Counted from the stretch's first letter, positions 7,782 through 17,544 are shown. The stretch: DNA of 46,440 nucleotides from Coriobacteriaceae bacterium AF45-21 (GCA_027682925.1 JAQCYU010000019.1:1-46440); one strand, 5' to 3'. The notes: generated from the sequence alone by a model not told the origin. Numbers and translations: made by a program.

Positions 7782-9635
7782 ATGCCCGAGAAGATTGAAG
7801 AGCTGGTACGCGCTGCGCTTGCTGCGGCCCAGGAGGCCGGCGACCTTTCCGCATTTGAACTTGACGATTGCGCTATCGAGCGACCGGCTGATACTTCTCA
7901 TGGCGAGTGGACTTCCACCATGGCTCTGAAGTCCGCCAAGCTGGCTCACTGCGCCCCGCGCAAGATCGCCGAGGCCGTCGTTGCCCATATGCCCGAGGAC
8001 CCCGCGATCGAGAAGGTCGAGATCGCCGGCCCCGGCTTCATCAACTTCTACCTCTCCGTCGCCGTCAAGAACGCCATCTTTGGCGAGGCCCGCGAGAAGG
8101 GTATGGACTTTGCTAAGTCCAACGTCGGCGGCGGCCTGAAGACTCAGGTCGAGTTCGTCTCCGCCAACCCCGTCGGCCCCATGCACATCGGCCACGGCCG
8201 CTGGGCTGCTCTGGGCGACTCCCTTTGCCGCGTCATGGACCACGCCGGTTACGACATCCAGCGTGAGTTCTACATCAACGACCACGGCTCTCAGATGAAC
8301 ACTTTCGGCAACTCCATCAGCACGCGCTACATGCAGCTCGCCGACATCATCGCCAAGCAGGGCGTTGATATCGACGAGGCTCACAAGCTGCTGATCGCCG
8401 ACCGTGACGCCTTTGTTGCCGACGAGAACGACGAGCACCCCGAGACCCATCCGTATCAGGACAACTTTGCCGAGACCTTGGGCAAGGACTCTTACGGCGG
8501 CGACTACATCATCGACGAGGCCGCCGAGTTCTGGCGCACCGACGGCGACAAGTGGGTCGACGCCGATCCGCAGGAGCGTATGGAGAGCTTCCGTGAGCGC
8601 GGCTACGTGAAGATGGTCGACAACATGCGCGACCTCTGCCACGCCGTCAACTGCGACTTTGACCGTTGGTACTCCGAGCGCTCGCTGTATGTGAAGGACA
8701 CCGAGGGCGAGACCGCCGGCACCTCCGCCGTCGACCGCGCTTTTGAGAAGCTCGACAAGATGGGCTACCTCTACACCAAGGACGGCGCCCTGTGGTTCCG
8801 CTCCACCGATCTGGGCGACGACAAGGACCGCGTCCTGATCAAGTCCGACGGCGAGTACACCTACTTCGCCTCCGACGTCGCCTATCACTGGGATAAGTTC
8901 CAGCGCGTCGACCACGTCATCGACATCTGGGGCGCCGACCACCACGGTTACATCGAGCGCGTCCGCTGCGTCTGCGACGCTCTGGGTTACCCCGGCAAGT
9001 TCGAGGTTCTACTGGGCCAGCTCGTCAACCTGCTGCGTAACGGCAAGCCCGTCCGTATGTCCAAGCGCAAGGGCACCATGGTGACCCTTCAGGAGCTCGT
9101 CGACGAGGTTGGCTCCGATGCCGCTCGCTACACGCTCATCTCCAAGAGCTCCAACCAGATGGTCGACTTCGACATCGAGGCCGTTAAGAAGCGCGACAAC
9201 TCCAACCCGGTCTATTACGTGCAGTATGCTCACGCCCGCGTGTGCTCCATCCTGCGCCGTGCCGCCGACGTTACCGCCGGGCAGGCCGACGAGATGGGCA
9301 TGAAGGCCGTTGCCGCCAAGGCAATCGGTGAGAACGTCGATTACTCGCTGCTGACCGACCCGACCGAGCTCGCCCTTTCGCGCAAGCTCAACGAGCTCAC
9401 CGACCTGATCGCCAGCTGTGCTCGCGATCGCGCCCCGTTCCGTCTGACCCACTTTGCCGAGGAACTCGCCGGTGACTTCCACAGCTTCTACGCTGCCTGC
9501 CAGGTGCTGCCGAGCGAGGGCCGTCCCGTCGACCCCGAGCTTTCGCGTGCCCGTCTGGCCGCTTGCGATGCCGTCCGCGTGACGCTCGCCCTGGTGCTCA
9601 CCCTCGTTGGCGTTTCCGCGCCCGAGCAGATGTAA
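7782..9635 (+). CDS. argS: Arginyl-tRNA synthetase
   Basis: This class I aminoacyl-tRNA synthetase charges tRNA-Arg. I chose ATG 7782 because AAGGAGGATCT lies directly before it; the frame is open further upstream, but that part has no ribosome binding site. The 617-residue protein has the N-terminal Arg-specific domain (VEIAGPGFINFYLS), the HIGH signature at about residues 134-137 (PVGPMHIGHGRW), the KMSKS-like PVRMSKRKGTMVTL near residue 424, and a C-terminal DALR anticodon-binding domain ending VGVSAPEQM. This is one of the few large genes here with no frame problem. A terminator follows. Confidence 0.97.
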   Translation: MPEKIEELVRAALAAAQEAGDLSAFELDDCAIERPADTSHGEWTSTMALKSAKLAHCAPRKIAEAVVAHMPEDPAIEKVEIAGPGFINFYLSVAVKNAIFGEAREKGMDFAKSNVGGGLKTQVEFVSANPVGPMHIGHGRWAALGDSLCRVMDHAGYDIQREFYINDHGSQMNTFGNSISTRYMQLADIIAKQGVDIDEAHKLLIADRDAFVADENDEHPETHPYQDNFAETLGKDSYGGDYIIDEAAEFWRTDGDKWVDADPQERMESFRERGYVKMVDNMRDLCHAVNCDFDRWYSERSLYVKDTEGETAGTSAVDRAFEKLDKMGYLYTKDGALWFRSTDLGDDKDRVLIKSDGEYTYFASDVAYHWDKFQRVDHVIDIWGADHHGYIERVRCVCDALGYPGKFEVLLGQLVNLLRNGKPVRMSKRKGTMVTLQELVDEVGSDAARYTLISKSSNQMVDFDIEAVKKRDNSNPVYYVQYAHARVCSILRRAADVTAGQADEMGMKAVAAKAIGENVDYSLLTDPTELALSRKLNELTDLIASCARDRAPFRLTHFAEELAGDFHSFYAACQVLPSEGRPVDPELSRARLAACDAVRVTLALVLTLVGVSAPEQM

Positions 9636-9681
9636 CCTGCGGGTCATTTGACCGTGTAGGTTTGGTTTAACTGAGCCCTAT

Positions 9682-9714
9682 AAGCCCGATCTCCCACGGA
9701 GGTCGGGCTTTTTT
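9682..9714 (+). terminator. Rho-independent terminator after argS
   Basis: The stem AAGCCCGATCTCC pairs with GGAGGTCGGGCTT (one mismatch) around the loop CAC and is followed by a run of T. Confidence 0.85.
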
Positions 9715-9759
9715 CGCAAATGCCGACGTATTGACGAATTTGGAACTGCTGGAAATACG

Positions 9760-9910
9760 AAACTATGCCGGTTTACTACGATGAATTGGGAATTTCCAAC
9801 CACGCCGGCTTTTCGCAAAAAAGCGCAAGGCATCTACCTGCGGTTTTTAGTTCAACATGTTTCGGAGTGGTCGCGGTTGATCGATTCGTCGTAGTAAACC
9901 GCCATAGTTT
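9760..9910. repeat. Long inverted-repeat element between argS and rho (MITE- or REP-like)
   Basis: The left arm 9760-9786 (starting AAACTATGCCGG) and right arm 9884-9910 (ending CCATAGTTT) are reverse complements at 25 of 27 positions. They flank about 97 bp with smaller internal inverted repeats (GGAATTTCC; CTTTTCGC opposite GCGCAAGG). There is no open frame inside. The layout suggests a miniature mobile element or a large structured RNA; it lies beyond the argS terminator and before the rho promoter. Confidence 0.6.
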
Positions 9911-9994
9911 TGGCGGAGGCAGTCTGATTTGTGGGTGGTAGACCAAAGAGTGTCCCTTTTGACTAGTCGTTTAAGAACGCCCCCAATGACTAAG

Positions 9995-10022
9995 TTGCAG
10001 GTGGCGGCGGTTGTGTTACACT
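9995..10022 (+). promoter_or_regulatory. Probable rho promoter
   Basis: TTGCAG (9995-10000), a 16-bp spacer and TACACT (10017-10022) form a fair sigma-70-type promoter. It would give a leader of about 135 nt before the GTG start of rho, long enough for the autogenous control known for rho genes. Confidence 0.4.
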
Positions 10023-10165
10023 AACGCTGCGTAGTTGACGCAATCATCTCGATACAGATCAATGATGTCCGTCGTTTTGAACGGAACTAGACTGTTTAGC
10101 CGCCCTGAAGGTTTATGCAGGGAGCATGTGATCACAGGGCTTGAAAAGAAAGTTGAGCAAACACT

Positions 10166-12780
10166 GTGTCTGATCAACAGCAAGAAAACGAAATAACGAC
10201 GACGCAAGCCGCTCCCGCTGCACCGGTTGCGTCGGACCAGGTCGCGGCGCCCGCGCAAGCCTCGGCTCCTGAGACGCCTAAGGCTGCTTCGACGCCTACG
10301 CCTGCAGCGGCTGAGAAGGCCGTGCCTGCAACTGGTGAGGAGGCTGCTCCGGCAAAGCCCAAGCGTACGCGCCGCACGACCAGGCCTGCCGCTGACGGCG
10401 AGGAGGTCACCAAGCCCAAGCGCCGTACCACGCGCACGACGCACGCCAAGCGCACCGTTGCAGCTGACTCCTCGGCGCCGATTTCCGATGAGGTCGCACA
10501 GGCACGTGCGTTGGCGCAGATTAGCGAGGCTCAGGTGGTGCGCGCCCGCCGTCGTGCTGCCGAGCGCGAGGCGCCGGCTCTGACCGAGCTTGCAGCTCCG
10601 TCTGTGCCCGAGACCCCTGCCGCCGACCTGCCGACCGAGAAGCCGGCACCGCGCACACGCCGCCGCACGGCTGCTAAGGCCGAGCAGGTTGCGGAACAGG
10701 TAGCCCCCGAGCTCACTGAGGCTCGGTCCGTTCCGCGGCAGGGGAGGGCACATTGCCTGTTGAGCCCGCTGCGCCTGTCGAGGCCAACGGTCCGTTCCGC
10801 GGCAGGGGAGGGCACATTGCCTGTTGAGCCCGCTGCGCCTGTCGAGGCCAACGAAGTTCCCGTTGTCGATCCGGCTTTGCGCCCGCACCGTCGCGGTCGC
10901 AAGCCCAAGGCCTTTGTCGAGGCAGAGAAGGTCGCAGCAGCAGCCGCCGCCGCTCGGGATGCTGCGGCGACCGCCGAGTCTGCAACCGCTGCCGATGCAC
11001 CCGTCCAGGATGCTACGACTTCCGAGGCCGCTCCCGCCGATGCCGAGCCCGCCGACGTCCGTCCCGGTCGCAGCCGTCGTACTGCTGCTAAGCGCACGTC
11101 CAAGGCCAAGGCTGCCAAGAAGGGTGCGTCCGAGGATTCTGCCGAGACGACCGCCGATGCGTCGACTGATGTCGCCAAGGCCCAGGACGTCGAACAGCCT
11201 GCGTCCGAGAAGCCCAAGCGCGGTCGTAAGAAGTCCGTTAAGGCCAAGGCGTCCGAGCAGCAGGATGTCGAAGCGCAGGTTGATTCTGGCGCCGAGGCCA
11301 ATGACGCCGCCGCGGCCAATGTTGGCACCGCCGCAACCGATGGTGCCGCCCCCGCTGAGGGCGAAGACGGCACTCGTCCCAACCGTCGCCAGCACAAGCG
11401 CAACGACGAGCGCAACGAGCGCAAGGACGACCGCAACAACGACCGTCGCAACCGCCAGCGCGATCGCAAACAGCGCAACAAGGAGCGTAATGCCGCTCCC
11501 ACCGAGCCCACGCTTTCGCGCGAGGAACTCGCGGCCATGAAGGTCGCTGAGCTGCGCGAGAAGGCTAAGGAGTTCGAGATCGAGACGACCGGCAAGAAGA
11601 AGGCCGAGCTCGTCGAGGAAATCTACGTCACCGCTGCGAAGGCCGAGGGCTTCCGCGACATCAAGGGCATTCTGCAGATTCGCCCGGACAGCTCCGGCAT
11701 CATCCACGCCCATGGCTACATGAAGTCCAACGACGACGCCTTCGTGCCCGCCTACCTCATCCGCTCCGCGCGCCTGCGCACGGGCGACGTCATCGAGGGC
11801 TCGCTGCGTCCTTCGCGCGGCGGCGACAAGCGCGCCGGCCTCGCCAAAATCACGACCGTCAACGGTCTGGACCCCGAGCAGATTCGCAACCGTCCCAAGT
11901 TCGGCGACCTCACCCCGGTCTATCCCAACGAGCCGCTGCGCATGGAGCACGGCAAGGACTCTATTACCGGCCGCGCCATCGACATCGTGTCACCGATCGG
12001 CAAGGGCCAGCGCGGCCTGATCGTGTCCCCGCCCAAGGCCGGCAAGACCACGATCCTCAAGAAGATCTGCCAGTCTATCTCGATTAACAACCCCGAGGTA
12101 CACCTCATCTGCCTGCTCGTCGACGAGCGCCCCGAAGAGGTCACCGATATGCAGCGTTCCATCAAGGGCGAGGTTGTGGCGTCGACCTTCGATATGCCCG
12201 CCGACAACCACACTCGTGTGGCAGAGCTCGTCATCGAGCGCGCCAAGCGCATCGTGGAGCTGGGTGGCGACGTCGTGGTGGTGCTCGACTCCATCACGCG
12301 TCTTGCCCGCGCCTACAACTTGGCGCGCCCGCCTCGGGCCGTATCCTTTCGGGCGGCGTCGATTCGGCGGCCCTGTATCCGCCCAAGCGCTTCCTGGGTG
12401 CAGCCCGCAACATCGAAAACGGTGGCTCGCTCACCATCCTTGCCTCCGCCCTCATCGACACCGGTTCCAAGATGGACGAGGTCATCTTTGAGGAGTTCAA
12501 GGGCACCGGCAACATGGAGCTTAAGCTCGACCGCGACCTGGCCGACCGTCGCATCTTCCCGGCTATCGACCCCGTTGCCTCCGGTACGCGTAATGAGGAC
12601 CTGTTGGTCGACGAGCAGATGCGTCCGTTTGTCTTTGGTCTGCGTCGCATTCTTGCCGGCATGAACAACACCGAGCGCGCAGCCGCATCGTTTATCAAGG
12701 GTCTTAAGGGCACCAACACCAACCAAGAGTTCCTAGTGCGTTCGGCCAAAAAGCACAGCGACTACGAGCAGACGTTCTAG
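10166..12780 (+). CDS. rho: Transcription termination factor Rho, with a duplication and a one-base frameshift
   Basis: Rho is the hexameric RNA-dependent ATPase that ends transcription. The start is GTG 10166. The first 450 or so residues form a low-complexity Ala/Pro/Lys/Arg extension ending in an Arg/Asn/Asp-rich stretch, as in other actinobacterial Rho proteins, where such extensions bind RNA. Then come the Rho-N domain ([14 protein letters not shown]), the cold-shock-like RNA-binding domain, Walker A ([10 protein letters not shown]) and Walker B ([17 protein letters not shown]). One base is missing at about 12322-12329, where AYNLAAPASGR is expected; the frame resumes to a normal C terminus (HSDYEQTF). 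A 64-bp duplication at 10725-10852 lies in the extension. Rho is often essential in this group, so sequence error is likely. Confidence 0.93.
10725..10852 (+). repeat. Perfect 64-bp tandem duplication in rho
   Basis: Copies at 10725-10788 and 10789-10852 are identical. 64 is not a multiple of three, so the two copies are read in different frames. The first gives an atypical Cys-containing peptide; the second gives the Pro/Ala/Glu-rich sequence expected of this linker. Confidence 0.95.
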
Positions 12781-12817
12781 GTTGTCATCCACGCGCAGCG
12801 ATAGTCATCAATGCGAT

Positions 12818-12850
12818 AAAGGGTCGGGGCTTTGAGCCTCGGCCCTTTTC
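12818..12850 (+). terminator. Terminator after rho
   Basis: AAAGGGTCGGGGCT pairs imperfectly with AGCCTCGGCCCTTTT around TTG. The T-tail is short. Confidence 0.65.
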
Positions 12851-13093
12851 CATATCGCCGCTCCGCGCTAATTTTTAACCATAAGACCGACGAGCAGCAG
12901 GTTTCCCGTTTCAATCCGACATCGTCGCTTGCAATCGACAGGGCGGTTTCGCATAATAGCTTTTAAGCTTCGCGACGGATAACGCAGATGAAACGAACCA
13001 TATACCGTTGCTTTGGGGCATAGCCCCGCTTCATCTTCTCTCGCGCAGCCAACTGAATGATGCGATTTTGGTGCTGGAAGATGGGGAGAGCTC

Positions 13094-14494
13094 ATGGCTT
13101 CTTCTGATGCAACACAACGAGCAGTCCTTGCCGGACTTTCGTGCGGGATCGGCCTTGCCGCTCCCGTGGTTATGTATGCCGCGACGCTGCCGTTTTCGTC
13201 GCTGAACGAGACGGTCGTGGCGGGTGCGGTTCCCTTCGCCGTGGGCGCGGTGGCGGGCGTGGGTATCTATGCCGCCTCGCTGGGTATCTCCGAGTACCGT
13301 GCGCAGCGTGAAGAGCGTCTGTTCCAGCCCGATGCCATGGGCGGTGCCGCCAATCTCAATCAGCATCAAAGCGAGTTCAAGACCGCCTCGATTCCAGCTC
13401 AACAGCAGGTTGCTACTCCTTACGCTGCGGCTTCTGCTTCTCAGGCTCAGTCGGAGCAGTCTACCTCGGCATTCCTTTCCGGCCTGACTGGTGCGTTCCA
13501 GCGCCGTCATGCCGATGATGGTGTCCCTACCATCGCTCGAGCCGCAGATGCTATGGACGAGGACGAGGCTTGGTCCATGATCGACAGTATGCTCGACGAC
13601 GATTCGCCGGTGAGCTGCGACCCTGCACACTCGCGCGACGTCTATCAAGTCGCCATCGACGAGCTCACCAATGGCGGGCAGACCGGCTCCTTCAATCGCG
13701 ACGACATCGCCGCCGCGGCACGCGCCGTGTCTGGCTCCCAGGCCGCCCCTGCGGGCAGCACGGCGGCTTTCGTGGCACTCGTTGCCAACGCGGCAGCCAA
13801 TAACGCCTACAGCGCTACCTCGGCGGACGCGAACGCTTCTGCCGACAATTCGTACGTTGATGAAGCCATGGCCGCGGACGAGGAGGCCGTTGCCGCCCGC
13901 CGTGCCGCCGAAAGCTCGCTTTGGGGCGCTCCTGCCCAGCAGCAGGCGGCTGAGGCTGCGCCGTACAACGCAAACCTCGCCAGCATGCCTATCATCTCCG
14001 GTGCCGCGGACATCGATCTCGATGACCTCGATGAGCCTGCAGCCATCACCGCATCGATTGATGCCCAAGATCGCATCGACACCGGAGACCTTCCGGACGC
14101 CTCGCTCGAGGTTGATGTTCCCATAGCCGATTACTCGGGCCACGAGGACATGTGGGCCGCCGCCACCGCGATTCTGGATGAGATTGACGAGCCCGCTCCT
14201 GTTGCAGCGCCCGCTCCCGTCGCTGCCCCTCAGCCTGCTGCCCCCGCCTATGTCGGCCGTCACAGCGCTGTGTTCCCCGAGGATACCGCCCGCATCTCGC
14301 GCGAGAGTATCGAGCGGGCCGAGGCTATTGCCGCCGGCATTATGGAAAATCGTCGTCACGAGCGCGTTAATCAGATCCTCGAGGAAGAGATCGAGCGCCT
14401 GCAGTCCTCCACAGCCAAGCGTACAGGCCGTGCCTATCTGAGCGTTATCGAGGGCGGTACCGCCAGCTTCGCGCCGCTCCGCGCGGAGGCATAA
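13094..14494 (+). CDS. Ala-rich protein with two N-terminal membrane helices, function unknown
   Basis: The 466-residue protein starts at an ATG preceded by GGGGAGAG. Residues of about 8-30 and 40-65 are hydrophobic and glycine/alanine rich and look like a helical hairpin in the membrane. The rest (about 400 residues) is acidic and very rich in Ala, Asp and Ser, with no globular motif, so it is probably a mostly disordered cytoplasmic region. Near the C terminus a helical segment (ISRESIERAEAIAAGIMENRRHERVNQILEEEIERL, shown by its ends only as ISRESIERAE and EEEIERL) could form a coiled coil. I recognise no family. It lies 7 bp upstream of the VanZ-like gene and is probably cotranscribed with it. 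Confidence 0.65.
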   Translation: MASSDATQRAVLAGLSCGIGLAAPVVMYAATLPFSSLNETVVAGAVPFAVGAVAGVGIYAASLGISEYRAQREERLFQPDAMGGAANLNQHQSEFKTASIPAQQQVATPYAAASASQAQSEQSTSAFLSGLTGAFQRRHADDGVPTIARAADAMDEDEAWSMIDSMLDDDSPVSCDPAHSRDVYQVAIDELTNGGQTGSFNRDDIAAAARAVSGSQAAPAGSTAAFVALVANAAANNAYSATSADANASADNSYVDEAMAADEEAVAARRAAESSLWGAPAQQQAAEAAPYNANLASMPIISGAADIDLDDLDEPAAITASIDAQDRIDTGDLPDASLEVDVPIADYSGHEDMWAAATAILDEIDEPAPVAAPAPVAAPQPAAPAYVGRHSAVFPEDTARISRESIERAEAIAAGIMENRRHERVNQILEEEIERLQSSTAKRTGRAYLSVIEGGTASFAPLRAEA

Positions 14495-14501
14495 CTTCTG
14501 C

Positions 14502-14950
14502 ATGGTTAAGATCAATCGAAAATGGGCGGTCGCGACCTGCCTGATGGCGCTCTTGATCTGGGGCAATTCGCTGGTTCCCGGCTCGGGGTCGGGCTCGCTG
14601 AGCCTAACGGTCATGGAGCTATCCGCGGTTTCCTGCACGGCGTGGGACTTCCATATGAATGGGTGACCAACTTTGTTGTTCGCAAGTGCGCGCATTTTAC
14701 CGAGTATATGGTGCTCGGCATCCTGGCAACGCACGCCTTTGATTTTGAGGGCCGGCGCACCTTTGACGTGCTGCTGCCCACGGCGGTGTTCCTGCTGCTG
14801 ATTCCCTCGATCGACGAGACGATTCAGCTCTTTGTGCCGGGACGCGCCGGCATGATCACCGATGTGATGATCGACTGCTGTGGAGCGGCAACGGGCGTTG
14901 TGCTTCGATATCTCTTACGGTGGCTGATGTGCGCCAAAAAAGCCGCCTAG
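14502..14950 (+). CDS. VanZ-like membrane protein, one-base frameshift near 14620
   Basis: Translation from ATG 14502 begins MVKINRKWAVATCLMALLIW and then NSLVPGSGS, a first membrane helix and the short polar loop typical of VanZ-like proteins. At about 14618-14621 one base is missing. The continuing frame reads IRGFLHGVGLPYEWVTN, then VRKCAHFTEYMVLGIL (the K-x-x-H-F-x-E-Y VanZ signature), PSIDETIQLFVPGRAG and a last helix. With one base restored the protein has 149 residues. VanZ-like proteins are integral membrane proteins of unclear activity; VanZ itself gives low-level teicoplanin resistance. The stop codon lies inside the stem of the following terminator. Confidence 0.8.
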
Positions 14951-14982
14951 GACGTATTGTTTGGTCCTAGGCGGCCTTTTTT
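14938..14982 (+). terminator. Terminator overlapping the end of the vanZ-like gene
   Basis: A perfect 12-bp stem, GCCGCCTAGGAC (14942-14953) with GTCCTAGGCGGC (14964-14975), is followed by TTTTTT. The TAG stop at 14948-14950 is part of the 5' arm. Confidence 0.85.
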
Positions 14983-15064
14983 ATTTGAGGGGTTATATGA
15001 GGCGTGGTGGCGTCGTTCCGTAGGTTGGATTTGCCGAGCGCGCCACGCCCTGTGGGTGCGTCTG

Positions 15065-15954
15065 CTACTGAAGCGCCTGTGCGCCCAGGGCCAGGCAGCC
15101 CATGATGCCCTGCTTGCCCTCGAGGCTGTTGTTGACGATGTAGGTATCGATGTCGTTGACCTCGGGCGTGACGATATAGCCGTTGAGCATCTCGGCACAC
15201 TTTTTGCGTGCGAGCGGCACGATGGGGGTGTGGTCGGCCACGCCGCCGCCGATGATGATCTTTTGCGGTGCGTAGCACAGCGTATAGGTCATGAGCGCCT
15301 GTGCCAGATAGCCTGCAAGCAGATCCATAGCCTCGGGGTCATCGGCCATGTCTCCGGCGCTCTTGCCATCCCAGCGCTTTTTAACGCCGGGGCCGGCGAT
15401 GAGGCCTCCAGGCAGTTGTCGTGGAAGGGGCAGGCGCTATGCTCGCCGATGGTGTCGCGCGGGTCACGCGTGACCAGGATGTGGCCAGCCTCGGGGTGCA
15501 TCATGCCGTGGACGAGCTGACCGCCCGAGAGCACACCGGCACCCACGCCGGTGCCGATCGTCAGGTACACCACGTCGGTGAGGCCCTGCGCGCAACCAAA
15601 GGTGACCTCGCCCAAGCAGGCGACGTTGACGTCGGTATCGTAGCCGCAGGGAATATTGAGCTCGTTTTGAATGGTGCCCAGCAGGTCAAAGTAACGCCAT
15701 GCGGTCTTGGGCGTCTCCAAGATCTTGCCGTACTGGGGCGAGGCGGGGTTGACCGCGGTGGGGCCAAAGGCGCCGATGCCCAGCGCGGCGATGCCCTTGT
15801 CGGCAAACCATGCGTTGACGGCCTCAACGGTCTCCTGCGGGGTCGTGGTCGCGATCTGCTCACGCTCCAGGACCGTACCGTCTGCATAGCCCGTGGCGCA
15901 GACCATCTTGGTGCCGCCGGCCTCGAGCGCTCCGATAAGCTGCTGTTCTGCCAT
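15065..15954 (-). CDS. ROK-family sugar kinase (fructokinase-like), one-base frameshift near 15405
   Basis: This is a cytoplasmic ATP-dependent hexose kinase. The N-terminal GALEAGGTKMVCA is the phosphate-binding motif of ROK fructokinases. CGYDTDVNVACLGE carries the catalytic Asp, followed by VVYLTIGTGVGAG. The zinc site H-x-x-x-C-x-x-x-H-x-x-C is visible in GEHSACPFHDNCLE. The frame breaks at AGGCCT 15402-15407, where CLEGLIAGPG is expected, and resumes through KIIIGGGVADH to LALGAQALQ. With one base restored it has 296 residues. The ATG is preceded by GAGAGAGGAATACT. The zinc motif and opening fit fructokinase better than glucokinase, but the sugar is not proven. Confidence 0.85.
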
Positions 15955-16033
15955 AGTATTCCTCTCTCTCTGGGACGAGTTGCTCCGTGACTAGAGTATA
16001 GAGCTCTAAACCATTTAAGAAAGCGCTATAAAT

Positions 16034-16070
16034 AGAAGCCCTGCAACGCGGTGGGCGGTGCGGGGCTTCT
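16034..16070 (-). terminator. Hairpin between aminotransferase and ROK kinase genes
   Basis: AGAAGCCCTGCA (16034-16046 region) pairs with TGCGGGGCTTCT, one mismatch, loop about 13 nt. It lies downstream of the aminotransferase on the minus strand. The T-tail on that strand is weak. Confidence 0.5.
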
Positions 16071-16097
16071 TTGGTTGCTTTAGTTGCCGGGCCGTCC

Positions 16098-17279
16098 TTA
16101 CCCGCGCGGCTTGATTTTATCACGCAGGGACTTGAGGTTTTCGAGCGCGGCGTTGAGCGTTTCGTCTCGCTTGGCAAAGTGGAAGCGAATCAGATGGTTT
16201 ACGGGCTCACGGAAGAAGCTTGAGCCCGGCACAGCGCCCACGCCAACCTTGGAGGCGAGATCCTCGCAGAAGTCGAGGTCGCTGTCGTAGCCAAACTCCG
16301 AGATATCCATCATCACGTAGTAGGCGCCCTGCGGCACGTTGTGCTCAAGACCGATGCTATCGAGCCCCTGGCAGAACAGGTTACGCTTAGCGGTGTAGAG
16401 GTCGAGGACCTCATCGTAATAGCTGTCGTCGAAGTTGAGGGCGGTGACGACGGCCTCCTGCAAGGGAGCGGCGGCACCCACGGTGAGGAAGTCGTGGACC
16501 TTCTTGATGCGCTCGGTAATCTCGGCCGGGGCAATGGTGTAGCCCAGACGCCAACCGGTGATGGAGTAGGTCTTGGACAGCGAGCTGCAGCTGATGGTGC
16601 GCTCGAACATGCCGGGCAGCGTGGCCATATAGACGTGCTCGTGGGGCGCGTAGACGATGTGCTCGTATACCTCGTCGGTGATGCAGTAGGCGTCGTACTT
16701 TTTGCACAGGTCGGCGATAAAGGTGAGCTCCTCACGCGTAAAGACCTTGCCGCAGGGATTGGAAGGGTTGCACAGGACGATGGCCTTGGGATCGTTGTCG
16801 CGGAAGGCCGCCTCGAGGACCTCGCGATCGAAGTCGAACGTGGGCGGGTTGAGCGGCACATAGACGGGCTCAGCGCCCGAGAGAATCGTGTCGGCGCCGT
16901 AGTTCTCGTAGAACGGCGAGAAGATGACGACCTTGTCGCCGGGGTTCGTGACCGTCATCATGGCGGCCATCATGGCCTCGGTGGAGCCGCATGTGACCAC
17001 GATGTTCTCGTTGGGGTTGATCGGCATGCCCATAAAGTGCTCCTGCTTGGTTGCGAGCGCCTCGCGCATGGCCTGGGAGCCCCAAGTGATGGAGTACTGG
17101 TGATAGAGCGGCTTGGGATCGGTAGCGATGGTGCTCAGGCTCTTGAGCAGTTGCGCCGGGGGATCAAAGTCGGGGAAGCCCTGCGAGAGGTTGACGGCGC
17201 CGTACTTATTGGAGATGCGCGTCATGCGGCGGATGACCGAATCGGCAAACGTTGCCGTACGATTGGAGAGTTCTTTCAT
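16098..17279 (-). CDS. PLP-dependent class I/II aminotransferase
   Basis: This fold-type I aminotransferase has 393 residues from ATG 17279, which is preceded by GAAAGGACAAGC; an ATG 18 bp upstream lacks a ribosome binding site. Motifs in order are NLSQGFPDFDPP near the N terminus, CGSTEAMMAAM (cofactor phosphate site), NPSNPCGKVF, ITDEVYEHIVY (Asp contacting the PLP ring) and SSLSKTYSITGWRLGY, whose Lys forms the Schiff base. RFHFAKRDE near the end carries the substrate-carboxylate Arg. This is closest in pattern to aspartate or kynurenine/methionine-oxoglutarate aminotransferases of the Ib/MalY-like type. Substrate cannot be fixed from sequence. It is transcribed alone, away from the tRNA genes. 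Confidence 0.85.
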   Translation of the reverse strand: MKELSNRTATFADSVIRRMTRISNKYGAVNLSQGFPDFDPPAQLLKSLSTIATDPKPLYHQYSITWGSQAMREALATKQEHFMGMPINPNENIVVTCGSTEAMMAAMMTVTNPGDKVVIFSPFYENYGADTILSGAEPVYVPLNPPTFDFDREVLEAAFRDNDPKAIVLCNPSNPCGKVFTREELTFIADLCKKYDAYCITDEVYEHIVYAPHEHVYMATLPGMFERTISCSSLSKTYSITGWRLGYTIAPAEITERIKKVHDFLTVGAAAPLQEAVVTALNFDDSYYDEVLDLYTAKRNLFCQGLDSIGLEHNVPQGAYYVMMDISEFGYDSDLDFCEDLASKVGVGAVPGSSFFREPVNHLIRFHFAKRDETLNAALENLKSLRDKIKPRG

Positions 17280-17389
17280 GCTTGTCCTTTCGAGCATTTG
17301 CAGTGGGGCAAGTTTACTCCTATGAAACCGGTGGGAATTGCTCGAAACGCGTTCGAAAAACTCTTTTCAAAATTCTTGAAAATTGGGGC

Positions 17390-17418
17390 TTGCATCGCGT
17401 GGCGTTCCTTGCAATAAT
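17390..17418 (+). promoter_or_regulatory. Promoter of the tRNA-His/tRNA-Lys operon
   Basis: TTGCAT (17390-17395), a 17-bp spacer and AATAAT (17413-17418) lie 27 bp before tRNA-His. Confidence 0.6.
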
Positions 17419-17444
17419 AGTCGAGCGCGAAGCGCACAGGACAC

Positions 17445-17522
17445 GGTGGGTGTAGCTCAGTTGGCTAGAGCGACGGGTTGTGGTCCCGTAGGTCGAGGGT
17501 TCGAGTCCCTTTACCCACCCCA
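17445..17522 (+). tRNA. tRNA-His (anticodon GTG)
   Basis: The cloverleaf is complete. Acceptor GTGGGTG pairs with TACCCAC. The extra 5' G at position -1 (17445), the mark of tRNA-His, faces C73. The anticodon loop reads TTGTGGT with GTG as anticodon. CCA is encoded (17520-17522). Confidence 0.95.
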
Positions 17523-17544
17523 GTTCTTGCTTCGTGTTGATATC

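Noticed and set aside
10016..11950. Long minus-strand frame opposite rho
   Set aside because: Low-complexity Gly/Arg/Leu antisense of the rho extension; no start signal.
13031..14734. Long minus-strand frame opposite the Ala-rich protein gene
   Set aside because: No ribosome binding site or motif; the plus-strand gene has a membrane anchor and start signal.
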